From: Megaleporinus macrocephalus | Taxonomy: Eukaryota; Chordata; Actinopteri; Characiformes; Anostomidae | DNA: 64,000 nt | Reading direction: 5' to 3' | NCBI GenBank assembly: GCA_021613375.1 | Contig: CM038708.1 | Coordinates: forward strand, 25,853,518-25,917,517 | Shown here: in pieces, positions 1 through 11,945 of the stretch | Position numbering within the stretch: position 1 is the first letter of the stretch | Layout: each line of letters begins with the position of its first letter | Notes under the pieces: generated by a model | Told to the model about the DNA's origin: nothing | The model's input: only the letters and a program-made list of their open reading frames with translations | Database searches by the model: none | Made by a program: the position numbers and the translations under genes

Positions 1-1469
1 GGGCCGTATTCATAAAAATGTGAACAAAGAAAACTTTTCTGTGGAGTCTAGTTCCAACTACAGTTTGTTACACCTGCTCCACCTAACAAACATTATTAAA
101 AGTCCACGCCTGGACATATTTGTGTTGGATAAGCATGTAAATTGCAGTTTGAAACAAAACTCTGCAGGAAAGTAGATCTGCAGGTGGAGAGCTGGTGACC
201 ACTGTCTTAGACTGTATGACTGCCTCTGCTACTCCCGACCATATACATCTCTTCAAATTCAAATTTAAATGCTGATCAATTGCTCCACAGACAGTGCTTC
301 TACTGAAATGATGCTGAAACTGGTCATGGTCAAACCTTGTGTGTTGGTTGTTTGGTCAAACTGATGGTATATCAGATGTCATTACATTCTGATTACCTCT
401 TGAAAAATGAAGAAATAAATGAAGAAATAATGTTCTTAAATATTTTCTCAATCTTACGTAGCCTCATGCTGGCTCAGTTATTTTCCAATGCTTATTTCTT
501 CCCATTGGCTATTCTTTATTCCATCACTTCTGGTTCTTCTGAACATTTGTTTTTTACCCTGATATTTCTCTGCTTATAACTCAATAACCATTTAATTCAA
601 TACATGTATTATTGAACACAATTTAATAAAATGTGTCTTACATCATTTATGATAAGACATAAAATGTAACATGACTGGCTACAAGATCCAAAACATACAG
701 GATTTTTTTAACTGCATTGAGAAATATTCTAATAAAACCTTTTAGCTTGAGAGAGCTTTGATTATTTCTAATAGAGAACCACTGTGACCAGCAGAGTGGC
801 TTTTGCTAGGGTAACCCAACAGCATGCACCCTTGAACAACGACAATGCTTCAGTGCTGGCAGCGTGATGACTTCTACATACCATGCCACTTGTAATCTGA
901 TGCTGTTAGGAGGGTTACGCCCGGGGCCAGCATGGTGCTGTTTTGTCAGTTCCTGATTGCCATTTCAGATGTTCACTTATTCTACTGTGTAGAAGAACTG
1001 TACTGGTATTCTAACTGAACATGACAGTTTCTGCAGCTCCCAGTGGTGTCAGAGTGCACTGAGCTGAGCTGTGCGTTAAGATGTCTTATGAAACCAGGCA
1101 CTTATTCAGAAGAAGAGCTGAGATTCAAATAGCAGTGGATGAATTATCTTACACTGACAGCTTATTTTTTCTTTCATAAGCTCTGAGAGCACTGTATGAA
1201 TGTAAACTCTTCTGTTACACTCTCTCCTCACTAATATACTTGGGACTCATGTGTTTACTCTATTAGGAATAACAAATGTCAATTGATTCTGCATGCTTGT
1301 GGTACCCCTAAAATATTATGTAGCAGGGATCTTTGGAGCGATGCCATGGAACAGCTGTTCAAATCTGAACCTTGATGACAGTAACTACTGAATTTTTAAA
1401 TTAATTAATTTATTTATAAAGAATTTAGAACCATTCACGCTTGCACACAGAATAATTTCTGTGAAGTGA

Positions 1470-1630
1470 AACACCCACATACATACACCTTTGCTCAGAG
1501 GAGTGGGAGGCACTATGCACAGCAGCAGCTGGAGGTTAGGTGCCTTGCTCAAGGGCACTTCATACGAGTTGGATTGAACCAACAACCTTTCAGTCACAAG
1601 GCTGGTTCCTTAACCTTCAGCCCCCAATTG
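1470..1630 (-). repeat. tRNA-derived SINE fragment, minus orientation
   Basis: On the minus strand it contains a pol III B-box-like GGTTCAATCC, followed by AAGTGCCCTTGAGCAAGGCA, a core found in a widespread teleost SINE-type repeat. The same core is present on the plus strand at 50,268-50,300, so the window holds two copies in opposite orientation. This copy is diverged and truncated. Confidence 0.6.
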
Positions 1631-1655
1631 CCTCATGAATGACAGTTAACTGAAA

Positions 1656-1745
1656 TGTTGATTGAACTAATTGGCCGACTAGTTATACCTACAGTCTTTC
1701 TGGATTTTAGGTATAACTCTAGTCAGCCAATCAGTTAAATCAACA
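1656..1745. repeat. 90-bp imperfect hairpin (short palindromic MITE-like element)
   Basis: The left arm (1,656-1,691) and right arm (1,708-1,745) are reverse complements with about three mismatches and one 2-base bulge, leaving a loop of about 16 bases. The arms start TGTTGATT and run inward to TATACCTA. It lies directly beside the SINE fragment. Confidence 0.7.
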
Positions 1746-2374
1746 TGGTACAGGTTTGAAGAACATTGTTGCCACAGCATTTATTCCCCCTTAATAAACC
1801 TTTTAATGTATGTTTTTGTGAGCAGTGGTTCCCAACCTGGTCCTGTCAGACAGTCCAGTTCTGGAAATACTAGAAAAGAACCTAAATCTGGGGGTCCCTG
1901 AGGATGAGTTTGAGAACTATTTTGAGATAAACATTTATGTAAATGAGATGTGTGAGTGAGAACTTTGAAAGAAGCTTCACATGATGAATGTTCTAAGAAG
2001 AACTAGGTCTAGAACCCTTCCATCCTGCGTTTTGTTTTCTAACCATAACTGTATCGAACCAAAAATGGTTCTTCAGACTGAACCCTTTTTAAAAGATGGT
2101 AGATTCATAACTTCACAGCTGAACTTGGACTAGGACGCAGGAACAGCTCTGTATTTCTCAGAGGGCCAGATGTTTGGTCTCTTGATTCTAAAAAAAAGGG
2201 AGGTCGAAAGAGCCAAACAGCCAGAGGGAGACAGAAAGAAGGGATATAAATATAGAGTGAGGACATGGCTTCCAGTGTAGGACAGACACTGAACTTCAGT
2301 CAGATTTAGCAGGCTGTATCAGTTCTGAGATCAGTTTTGCATGCATGGTCTCATGGCAGACAAACCCTTTTGTC

Positions 2375-2425
2375 CCCCCCCCGTCCCCCCCCCCCCCCCA
2401 AACCCCCCCCAAACCCCCCCAAGTC
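2375..2425. repeat. poly-C tract
   Basis: An almost pure C tract of about 50 bases is interrupted by G, T and AAA. It makes the proline-rich open frames at 2,337-2,641, which I do not regard as genes. Confidence 0.9.
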
Positions 2426-3189
2426 TCTTTTTTTCATGCCAACAGACTTGGAAATGCTCCAGAGTTCTGTTCACAAGAGTGCCCCCCACGACCTCCTTTT
2501 ACGCAGTCGTTTCACTTTAAATGGCTGTTTTTGTCTCTCATAACGGTCATCTTTTCATTCGCAGCCCCCCTGGGTGAGCGCCTACACTCCACACAGCCAT
2601 TCTTGTGTGCATTAACTATTTATGTGAATCTTTTGTTTTAGACCCGAAACCGGGCTGAGCTTTAGAAAGCACCCCGAGGGGCGATAAGCTCACGATTTAC
2701 TGTTTATGATTTATATTCAGTCAGCAAATGTTTCCGATTCACATCAAACACATCTCTTCGAAATGCACAGCTGTGTTTCTTGGATTTTTAAGGAATTTTC
2801 CTGGGATTTAGTGGCCAACTGGAATTAAATATTAGAAAGATATGCGTACACTCCACGGAAATCTGCATCAAAACAGGCTGCTGCTAAGCTTCTTAACATC
2901 CTCACAATCCACAGAATGCATTCAGGCTATAATACAAAACAAAGTACTGACATCCTCATTCAGTGTTTTTTCTCAGCACTCAGTAAATGTGTTGGAATGT
3001 GAGGAAACAAATCCTTTAAAAGCATTATAAAATACTAATTATATATAAATTATACATACTATTGTATATGATGTATAACTGCACTCAGTAGTTTAAAGTA
3101 GTTTGGTGCTGATAGAGCTTCTGTCAAACAACTTTCAGTGTCCACTGTACCGTATCACGAAACATAATATATTTTCTTACACCTCTGAT

Positions 3190-3360
3190 GATTAAAGGGT
3201 TCTTTGCTTCATGAGAGCGTTCTTCAGACTGATGGAAAATGTTTTATAGATTGTTCAATAAAGAACCTTTTTGAAAAGGGTTCTATATAGCACCAAAAAG
3301 GGTTCTGCTAATTCTCCAGGCTGGACATCGTAACAATAGCAGAACCCTTTTTGGTGCATG
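3190..3360. repeat. fold-back repeat (AGAACCCTTTTTGGTGC family)
   Basis: Perfect 20-base arms at 3,290-3,309 and 3,338-3,357 (GCACCAAAAAGGGTTCTGCT and its reverse complement) flank a 28-base loop. They are preceded by related motifs (TTCTTCAGACTG, AAGAACCTTTTTG). Related, more degraded copies lie at about 20,140-20,290, 28,290-28,620 and 33,980-34,200. Confidence 0.75.
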
Positions 3361-6300
3361 GGCAGTCATAATATATTGATACAACTCACAACTGACTGAA
3401 CATACCTTTTCAATTAATCAGAATTTTCCCACTGAATTTCTCTTACAGCATAAACAGAGCTTGTTACAAAATACTTGTGGATGTTTAAATATAATGTTTG
3501 GCGAGAAATACGTTTTAATGTTCAAAATAGTATGCATGGCTTATTATTATTATTGTCTGGCCTTTTTATGAACATAAGGATTTGACACCCCCCACCCCCC
3601 CCCCCAAAAAAAGGCACACAGTGCTAACAGTATCCCGCTGTGAAGAAAATTCAGGCGAGCAACTAAGTGAGTCTTACTGCCTTTGCAAGCTTTTGCATTC
3701 TACAGTAATATTCTACTATATGTATGATGAAAACCCGGGATCATAGGACCATGTTGGTTATCCTTAAAACCACTCATGATTGGTCAGATGTTGTAACAGA
3801 TTTGTAAACCAAATATATGAATTATATGAAATAGCTCATACATATGGATAAAGATGCGGACGTACACTGGTAACTTCATTGCATTATTTGTGGTACATTT
3901 GTTGGATTATAAACTCTGATCCTGTAATCTAGACTACAGTTCAGACTTTCCACCATCCTTATAATCATTCTAAATAATCTGCTTCTTGCTTGAAGATCCA
4001 ATCGGTGTGATTCCAGATGTCTGAAAGAATCAACAAAAAGAAATTAACCTTCCTAGCACTCACAGCAAGCAAGAAGATGAAGTTGATGTATGACATCTAA
4101 GCAAGTCATTATTTTATGTATGCAATACATCAAATATTCCTTCTTATGCACAATTTATTGTTTGTTATCTGTTATTGTGATACTGGTCTTTGTAATATAC
4201 TGAAATCACAGAAGCCTGCAGTACACAAATGAACCAATCACAGTGTTTGATTGTTTGCTATGTGCTTAGATTAGTATTTTCTAATGAATGTTTGTAAGTG
4301 TTTTGGTGAATCAAGCTTCTTCGTCATGAATAAATAAATAAATATAAAGCCAAACAGTGCAGGATAAACTATGCATTTTAAGATGCTGTAAAGAGTATAG
4401 CAGTCACAACATGTAGCAGTATAACTGCAATACATATATTTAAGGTGCAGTGTTGCTGGTTGAGAGATTTAGCAGGTGACTTTGTGAGTAACAACAACAA
4501 TAAATAAAAAAAGTGAATTGTGAAGACAATGTATCTTGGAGAATGGACATTCTACTAATTATAACATCTAATGTAACAACACTGTCTAAATCCCAACGTT
4601 TGCAATTGATCAGCACCAATTAACCAATCTCAGCCTCGCACAGCTCTAATGATAAACAACTACTGTCATCATTTTTCTTCACTAAAAAAATCTTAAAAAT
4701 ACTGAATCTGAATCACCAGTAATGAGTTAAACACATTGATTTGAATCATGGCCTGTACATATTGCTACACCTCTAAAGGTCACCGTACTGAAGCTGGATG
4801 AATATTGTCTAAACACAATCTATGAAAAAGCAATTAGCTGTATTTGTATTTGCCTGATGTAAAAGGTCAGTAAACACAGAAGGTACCTGCTGGAGCTGCA
4901 CAAAGCTTGTTACACTGCAGAGAAACGCAGGAACCATTTACCCAAATCTAATAAACATTTCTTTCATTTGCTTCCAGTCAAAAACAGATGCTGTTTTTAT
5001 GCAAGACCTCAGTAACCAAACAAACCCAAAAACAATTCACCTACATTTACATGTAATGTTTTACAAATTCTTACGAGTTCAGTTATTCTCCTTTCATTTC
5101 TCTGTACAGCATCACCACACTGTGATTCACAGGCACGCACAAAACAGAAAAACAATCCCACAACACTCAGACACTAAAAAAAGCAGAACTGCACTAAAAA
5201 AACTTTCATATCGGCTGCTTCCCCTGGAGTGATACACAAGCACTGCTGCTAGAAAGCAAGCTTCATTTTTTTTCAGGGAAGACTTAAGAAGTGGTTGTCG
5301 TTACAATTTTACATTTACAAAGCCCTCTTCTGGCACACAGACAGATAAATCTGCTGTCAGTCTTGTTTTATGACTTACCATCGTGTTGGCACAGTTGCGT
5401 AGGTGTAGTTATGATGATCACTTGTGTAACTAACACTCTGAAGGCCTGTTTCAGACACTTTCAGAGGGAGATTTAATTTATATGAACCAGGGAAGGATCG
5501 TGGTATTGTGGGCCCAAGAATCTTTGAGGTCCCCTAAACTCTAACAATAACAAACAAACTAACTAGCTAACTAACTAATACACTAACTAAATAAATAGAA
5601 ATGCAACAATACTTCACTTTTTTGAACAATGCAAATTTATCTCCTTATTATGCAATATTATATTGTATCTACATTATAACAGTTTTTCTAAAAGTAAATT
5701 ACTGCTGATTTTTAAGCCACAGCAAGCAACTGGGAAACCCCACATAGCACATACTGTAAAAATATCCCATCTGAATCCCATCCCATCCCATCTATCACCA
5801 AGAAACCCTATGAGTCAATATTATTGCAAACCATGATTGGCCCAAGACCTGGAAATAGTTTTTTTATTTATTTTATTTCATATAATCATTTGTACATACC
5901 TAACATTTACATTTGTGCTGAAAAGTATTTGAGTCCCCTTGGCCTGGTCAGTAATCCATTCCAGACATTAACCAACCCATTTTCTGTGCAACCAACCCAT
6001 TTTAAATATTTTAATGCAAAATACTAATTTAATAAGGTTTTAACAGTTTTATAAAGACTTGAAAAATCCCTAAGGAGCATGACAGTCGCTACACATGCAC
6101 CAGTGCATCTCTTAGTTCATCAGGTTAGTGCTTCAAATTGTTCATAGTTGCTGGCAAATCAAAACAGACCAATAGAAATGGTCCAAAATATTCTTGGAAA
6201 CTTAGAATCCTATTATAAGATTTGACTTATCCTAGAGTTTTTTTATGATATTCCTGAGATCAGATGAGATGATGAGATCTGCTATGACAGGGTAGTGTTC

Positions 6301-8109
6301 CTCCATTCTGGCCCCTTTATCTTGGTGTTTTCACTCAGAGCCTCAGCTAATTAATAAGCTTTTCCTGAATTGTGTTTGGGTGTGGTAGAGATGGGGAAAT
6401 ACCAAACAGCACAAGGCAGTGGTACTCCAGGACCAGGACTGTGAACTGCCACCAATACACTGTGATGTGTGAGTTTTGAAAGTTAGTATTTGATGCGCTT
6501 CTATATTTTAGTGCAGTGAAAAGATCAGCAATATACATGTACATAGAATCTCATAGACAGTGTTGTGGAGGCTGTTATAGCGATATATAGCAACATATTA
6601 TTTGACTATGGTTTCGGAAAGGGATGCAGAATAAGCTTAAGGAGATACATATAGTTATATTATCTACATTTTAGTCGCTTTCATAGGCCAAGATATAAAA
6701 TCAATGTTGCTGACTGAACTGCTTGGGAGATATAGGTGAACATTCTGAAAGTGGATGAATATTGGATAATATACGAACACCAAAAGCTGATCTGGCCTTC
6801 ACTGCCCATTTAGAGCAGTTGTATTTGCATTCACCAGGACGTGGCTTAACAAGCAGGCCTGTTACATCAAAAAAATATTTTTAAAAGATTATTTTTGTTT
6901 ATTGTATGCAACTAATGAAACAGCATGGCAAATTGTTTGCTCAGCCATTTTGGTACCTACCTGTTGATAAATGGTAGTTCCCAAAAGGCAAAAATATATT
7001 ATAAACAAATAAACAAACATTATTCACTGCTGTCATGTATAGATGCTATAAAAGTTTTGTTTTTTTCAGACCTTGTGTATTTCTCATAAGACCTACAGTG
7101 TAAAACATATGCAGATTTTAAACTTAACCTATTTAAACGAGTTCATTAAATTTCTAATAATCGGATGAAGTCTACTGTGTTTTTATTAAATTATTACTGT
7201 TTTTATTAAACCCTGTTACTTTCTTATTTAAAGCTGCATCAGTTTTTGCAGTTTTTCTTCTTATTCACATGCATTTGACACTAAATATGAAACCACTGTA
7301 ATTGAGGTCCATTTAATAGCAGCCAGGTGGTTATGTAATAATGGTGACAGGCCCATTAAAAGTTGTATTTATTCATCTCTCATCCTGATCAGACTTAATT
7401 CTACCACATGGGTAATAGACTTAAAGCATCTGTGCTGTAGTTTACTGCAGACTTTAGAAACAGCCTTATGATGTCTGAGAACGGATGATGTTAGCTGACT
7501 ACCAGCTTTCAGATATCTTCCAACAAACTTTGTTGGAAACAATGGAGATGCGTGGCTTCTCATTGATGGTTGATGAAAAAAAACATCAGGAAATGAGTAA
7601 AGCTCCAGAAATGCCTCAGAAGCCCTGCACTGCATTGTCAGGAAAACCGTGTAGAAAACAAAGGAGGGCTTTCACTGAAGGAACAAAGCTAGTGGAGCTT
7701 GACACTCGGTTGAGAGACCCACCCTGACAGTGGAGTAAAGTGAGTATGTATGTTAGTGCAGAGTGTTTATTTGTTTGCCACTGGTGAGAACTAAGTTTTG
7801 ATATATGAGTGCCTCCCAGAAATGCTCCCAGATCTTCAGAGGGGCCTTTAATTACTCTACTCAGTGAAGCAAGGCAGACGAGGTGTGCAAGGCCATGGTT
7901 TTTATTACTCCGTTGCCAGGGACGTGGACTTCGCAAGAGGTTAACCTTAAAGCCGGACGCAAGTGCTGACCGTCAGTAGCCTGTGCTGAGCAAGTCCAGC
8001 TTCATAAAAGCAGTCATTAAATATCTTTTTAATTATTTCCTAAATGAGCATATTTTTAAATAATGCATTCATTGAACTTCTTATTTATTCAAATTATTAA
8101 TCATGAATG

Positions 8110-8185
8110 GTTAGTCTGACTCGAACTGGCTAAAGTAAAGCCTGTTCCATTAACCACTGAGCTTCACTGTCGAAAGCACAGCATT
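8110..8185 (-). repeat. tRNA-like SINE head (possible)
   Basis: The minus strand reads AGCTCAGTGGTTAATGG (A-box like) followed about 20 bases later by AGTTCGAGTCAGAC (B-box like), with the spacing of a tRNA. No cloverleaf with a convincing anticodon arm could be drawn, so this looks like a tRNA-derived repeat or decayed tRNA pseudogene, not a functional tRNA. Confidence 0.4.
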
Positions 8186-9261
8186 CCAATATTGCAATTT
8201 CATCCACTCGTCCATAGGAATTCAATGATAAAAGATGACAAATGCGCTCCCTGAGGGGGGGACATGCATTCAAAGCATTCGGTTTAACAATGCAGAGCAT
8301 GTCCCTGAAGCGGGAACTCAGGTTTTAGACCCTGCTGTGCTGACCGCTGTATGACTGAGCCAAAATCACGAAAAGTGGAAGCTGTATCGAGAGAAATGAT
8401 TAAAAATGATGAAAAGGTTTAAAAGATAGACACAGAATATGATTTTCTCTCAACTTCTATTTACTCCTCCTCAAAAAGCAGCTTTAAATTTTACATTCCA
8501 GCACTTCCACCCTGGATTAAATATTTAACGCTGGGTTTGACTAAGCACATCAGAAACGTAAAGTAATGCAAATTCTCAGAAAAGGGAAAAACAGCACAAG
8601 TGACTCCCACACACTAGCAGAGGAAATGAGGTTAACGGAGGTTATTCCAGAGTGGAAAGCACAAGGTTCTGCTCTTTACGAGCCTCTCTGATATATGACC
8701 GTATGCCATGCCTGCGTACGGAACTTAATTAATCTAAAGTAAAGCCATGCCTATTATCAACACCTTTGGAGCAATACATGAGATGGTACCTACAAGTTCA
8801 CTGGCATGTCAGTTCCAACCAAATACCTTGTTAGGGAGAACATGGAAGCAGCAATTAAAGAAAACTGGTAATAACAATAGAGTAGCCTGTGTGTTTGAGC
8901 GGGCACATGCTGTACAGTAGCCTTGACAGCTTCCAATAACAACCCACAGCAGCCCCCAACACCAAAACCCATCACCACAACAAGCTGAAACCGTGATTTT
9001 GTGACATTTTGTGACTTAGCAGAAAAAATGGGAAACCCCATCCATCAGTTAATGAAAGGGGTGATTTGCTTAATTTTGCTGTATCTGGAGAAGAAGAGTT
9101 CTGCCGAGTCAGCTTACAGCTGCATTGACAGAATTACAGTCTTCTGTCTACTGAGCTCCATCAAACAGCTGAGTGTTGTTTACCAACATTACAGAGGCAG
9201 GGCACTTCAATGAGTTTCTAAAGCCTGGCTTTACACTGCTGTACTATCTACTAATTATTAT

Positions 9262-9296
<35 letters not shown>

Positions 9297-9298
9297 AA
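9262..9298. repeat. (GAAA)n microsatellite
   Basis: About nine perfect GAAA units. Confidence 0.95.
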
Positions 9299-9510
9299 TT
9301 CTTCACGGCTAAAATGAAATCACAATTTATTAATCGCAATATTAAAATTGCAAGAGCTTTAATTCTAATTTATTAAACGTATTACGTTTTCCAACATTTC
9401 TCCCAGTTGAACCTAATTATGCAGAGCTTGTGAAACGGGACTCTAACACACTACATTTGTGCAGGTCTTCTTGGTGAAAAGCAGCTTAATTTCTAGAACA
9501 TATCAGCAGT

Positions 9511-9882
9511 TAAAGGAGCGATTTGTAAAATGAAGCAATCTGTTACATTCATGCTCGAAACTATAAATGACAAAGACTGTACAGTCCCTGCCCCTCCCTT
9601 CAGTTTAGTTCAGTCCAGAATAAATGGTGCAAGTTCAGCATCAAAGTTCAGCCAAGAACATCTCCAGTGCTGGAGAGCAACGCAATAGCCAAGAGCTGTA
9701 TCCTTCACTGCGTCTACACCCACTTTCACTGCCTGTCTGTGCTTTACTGATCTAGCTGAAAGCAGAACCTTCAACATGACTGACAAGAGGTCAGAATACG
9801 CCGTTGGGGCAACAGAGCTACTTCTTTTTGGTTAACTGTATGTTTTAAACTGAAAATCTTACACACTGCTCCTTTAAATTGC
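9511..9882. repeat. Palindromic-end MITE, TTAAAGGAGC family, copy A
   Basis: It begins TTAAAGGAGCGATTTGTAAA and ends in the inverted GCTCCTTTAA near 9,871-9,880. The interior shares GCAGAACCTTCAACATGA with copy D (near 58,110). This is a non-autonomous DNA element of about 370 bp with no open frame. Confidence 0.65.
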
Positions 9883-10074
9883 AATATTGATGAAAAAATA
9901 TTAATCACAATTTTTTTTACTATTGTTTTTATTTTCTTATGAGACAAGCAAGAAACTCAACTTTTGAGTATGCTAATGAGTATGTTTTATAGTGTTTATC
10001 ATGTGTTCTAATGCAATAAATATTGTGTTTTTATGCGATAAGACTGAAAGGAGGAAAGACAATAATAATAGCAA

Positions 10075-10261
10075 AGAAATATAGAAATGCAGAATGAAAG
10101 AAAGGCTGAAAGAAAGAAATGTAGAGAAAATGCTAAAAGACAGAAGGAAATGCAGAAAGAAAGAAAATAAATTTAAAAAATAGAGAAAGGAGGCTGAAAG
10201 AAAGAAAGAAAAGAAATGCAGAAAGAAGTGCAAAAAATAAGAAGAAATGCAGAAAGGCTAA

Positions 10262-10325
<64 letters not shown>

Positions 10326-10393
10326 AAAGAAAAATAAAATGCAACAAGAAATGCAGAAAAAAAACAAAAAAGAAAGAAATGCAGAAAGGCTAA

Positions 10394-10445
<52 letters not shown>

Positions 10446-10580
10446 AAATAAAAATAAAATGCAACAAGAAATGCAGAAAAAAATAAAAAAGAAAGAAATG
10501 CAGAAAGGCTGAAAGGAAGAAAGAAAGAAAGAAAGAATAAAATGCAAAGAGAAATGCAGAAAATATGGATGCAGAAGAAA
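10075..10580. repeat. Large GAAA-rich polypurine array with ATGCAGAAA interruptions
   Basis: Two long pure AGAA runs (about 10,262-10,326 and 10,394-10,446) are separated by copies of a segment containing AAAATGCAACAAGAAATGCA. The Lys/Glu-rich plus-strand and Phe/Ser-rich minus-strand open frames here come from the repeat. Confidence 0.9.
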
Positions 10581-10883
10581 ACGCTGAGGAGAAATGCAGA
10601 GATGCGGGAAGATATTGATATTGAAAGTGGGATCCTGATTAAGGGCAGCTGCGCTGTTGGGTAGGGAGATAAAGAGGATTATCAGCGCACACAGTGAGGT
10701 TACACTGAGCTCTGCCTGTCTGGATAAACTGCTCCACCAAACGCTGGAGCTGCGCTAAACAGCCCGCTTCAAGTGGACGAGCTCGGCTCTGCTGGCGCTC
10801 ACAAGCTGCTCTGAACAAAGAACATCTCACAGAGCTAAACCCGACCACCGCACAGCGTTCAGCTCAGCGGAGAGACACGAGCA

Positions 10884-10935
<52 letters not shown>
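10884..10935. repeat. (CA)n microsatellite beside the tspan5 exon 1 donor
   Basis: About 26 CA units lie 33-84 bases inside tspan5 intron 1, downstream of the donor. On the transcribed strand this is a TG run. Confidence 0.95.
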
Positions 10936-10938
<3 letters not shown>

Positions 10939-10967
10939 TAAAGACAAAGCGGAGGGAAAGCTCTTAC

Positions 10968-11051
10968 CCAGAATATTATGTTAAATCCAAATATGAAGTA
11001 TTTGATGCAGCAACTGACTTCATGGCCCTTGTAATGCTTTCCTGACATCAT
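10968..11051 (-). CDS. tspan5: tspan5 first coding exon (tetraspanin-5, N-terminus)
   Basis: Read on the minus strand, this exon starts with two adjacent ATG codons (11,051 and 11,048) and ends at the donor TGG|GTAAGAG, with GT at 10,967-10,966. The second ATG gives 27 codons beginning MSGKHYKG, followed by EVSCCIKYFIFGFN and IIFW. That is the cytoplasmic tail, the palmitoylatable CC and the first part of transmembrane segment 1 of tetraspanin-5, nearly identical to the mammalian protein, so I favour the second ATG. The exon ends in phase 0, just where TM1 continues in exon 2. Tetraspanin-5 is a TspanC8 protein that escorts the ADAM10 protease to the cell surface. The remaining exons should lie to the left; I found none in 1-10,967, so the window holds only the 5' end. 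Tspan17 and Tspan14 differ in this segment. Which teleost paralogue (5a or 5b) this is cannot be decided. Confidence 0.9.
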
Positions 11052-11450
11052 TGCTCGTCCACATCCGTCTCTCAGCGCAGATACGGACTGTAGAGGGTCA
11101 CATCAACCGCGCAGAGGAGCAGGTTCACCACTCTTATTCCTCCGTTATCCTTTCTGAACGCGGCGGCTCAGTATCCACACAGAGGACACATACTGTCGGA
11201 TATCCTCGGCGCGGTTAAAGGTCGGCGCCTGAAAGCGTAAACAAATGCAGCATGTCTTTCACACGAAGCCTCTGCTGGCTGATCACTGAAACCGCGACTA
11301 CGAATAACAGCCTTTATTTCTTTTCACATTACTTTAACCCTCCGCTCGCTTTCTTCCCTGCACTTGTCATGAGTGGGTTTGATTGACGGCGGTCTCGACC
11401 AATCAGAACCCTGCGCTCGCGGCGGAAGTGTTATGGGAACATGAACGTTT
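11052..11450 (-). promoter_or_regulatory. tspan5: CpG-rich tspan5 promoter and 5'UTR
   Basis: Immediately upstream of the tspan5 start, on the minus strand, the sequence is much richer in G+C and CpG than the surroundings (for example GGCGCGGTTAAAGG, GCGCTCGCGGCGGAAG). It contains a CCAAT box (ACCAATCAG near 11,398) and an ETS-like GCGGAAGT at about 11,422. This is the layout of a TATA-less housekeeping-type vertebrate promoter. The transcription start and any upstream untranslated exon cannot be placed from sequence alone. Confidence 0.6.
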
Positions 11451-11465
11451 ACAAGGAGGTTATTC

Positions 11466-11945
11466 GACTCCATACTGGAATCGACTCCGATTCTGATTCA
11501 AAGTGAGGCGAATTTACGGAATCGATTCCAAACGTACATTCTGCGTAATATTATCCCCAATAATACTAAAAAAAACATTTGAACGAAGATCTGGCAAAAT
11601 AAAAAGTACCACATTTAGTAATAATATGTGTTTTAGAGAGCTAACGTTACCCAAATGTCTTTATTAACCGAACCGTAGCTTTTTTCCTGTTAGCATCGAG
11701 TCGGTAACATGTTGGATGGGTCGGTAAAGTCGATTGTAAGCCACATTTTTTGTTACAAATATATCGTTTTACTTGTCCAAAGCAAAATAAAGCCAATCTA
11801 ACTATGCACTTTCAATGAAGTCTGTAAAAACCTTGACGGCAGATTAAGTTTTACACTGAGGAATCGAGTCCAAAGCAATGGAGCCGACTCTTGATTCTCA
11901 AGTGCCTGTAATCAGAGAATCGACTCTTTTTGGAATCAACTCCCC
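11466..11945. repeat. MITE-like element with GAATCGACTCC ends
   Basis: Both ends carry repeated forms of GGAATCGACTCCGATTCT and its complement (for example at 11,478 and 11,916-11,940), a signature of a non-autonomous hAT-like fish repeat. The middle has no open frame. It sits just upstream of the tspan5 promoter. Confidence 0.5.

Larger units (their letters stand above)
1..10967 (-). other. tspan5: tspan5 intron 1 (left end truncated by window)
   Basis: From the donor after exon 1 leftward to the window edge I see no further tetraspanin exon. No large-loop CCG motif or PXSC sequence is recognisable on the minus strand, and the short open frames here have no splice context. A very long first intron is usual for TSPAN5. 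It contains the repeats listed separately: SINE pieces, a 90-bp hairpin, fold-back elements, poly-C, GAAA and CA tracts. The stretches 3,360-8,100 and 4,000-7,400 hold nothing else I recognise. Confidence 0.6.

Noticed and set aside
2337..2641. Proline-rich open frames.
   Set aside because: Produced by the poly-C tract; no splice sites, no conserved motif.
7369..7936. Three overlapping open frames of 80-106 codons on both strands in tspan5 intron 1.
   Set aside because: No tetraspanin similarity, no splice sites in register, frames overlap on opposite strands; chance in less AT-rich sequence.
8110..8185. A functional tRNA gene.
   Set aside because: A- and B-box-like motifs are present but the stems do not pair convincingly and no clear anticodon loop is visible; better a SINE head.
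10173..10547. Lys/Glu-rich and Phe/Ser-rich open frames on both strands.
   Set aside because: Translation of the GAAA array.
11441..11506. A 21-codon frame (MNVYKEVIRL...) starting on the plus strand opposite the tspan5 promoter, suggesting a divergent gene.
   Set aside because: The second half is the GAATCGACTCC repeat, no donor follows, and the stop comes after 21 codons.
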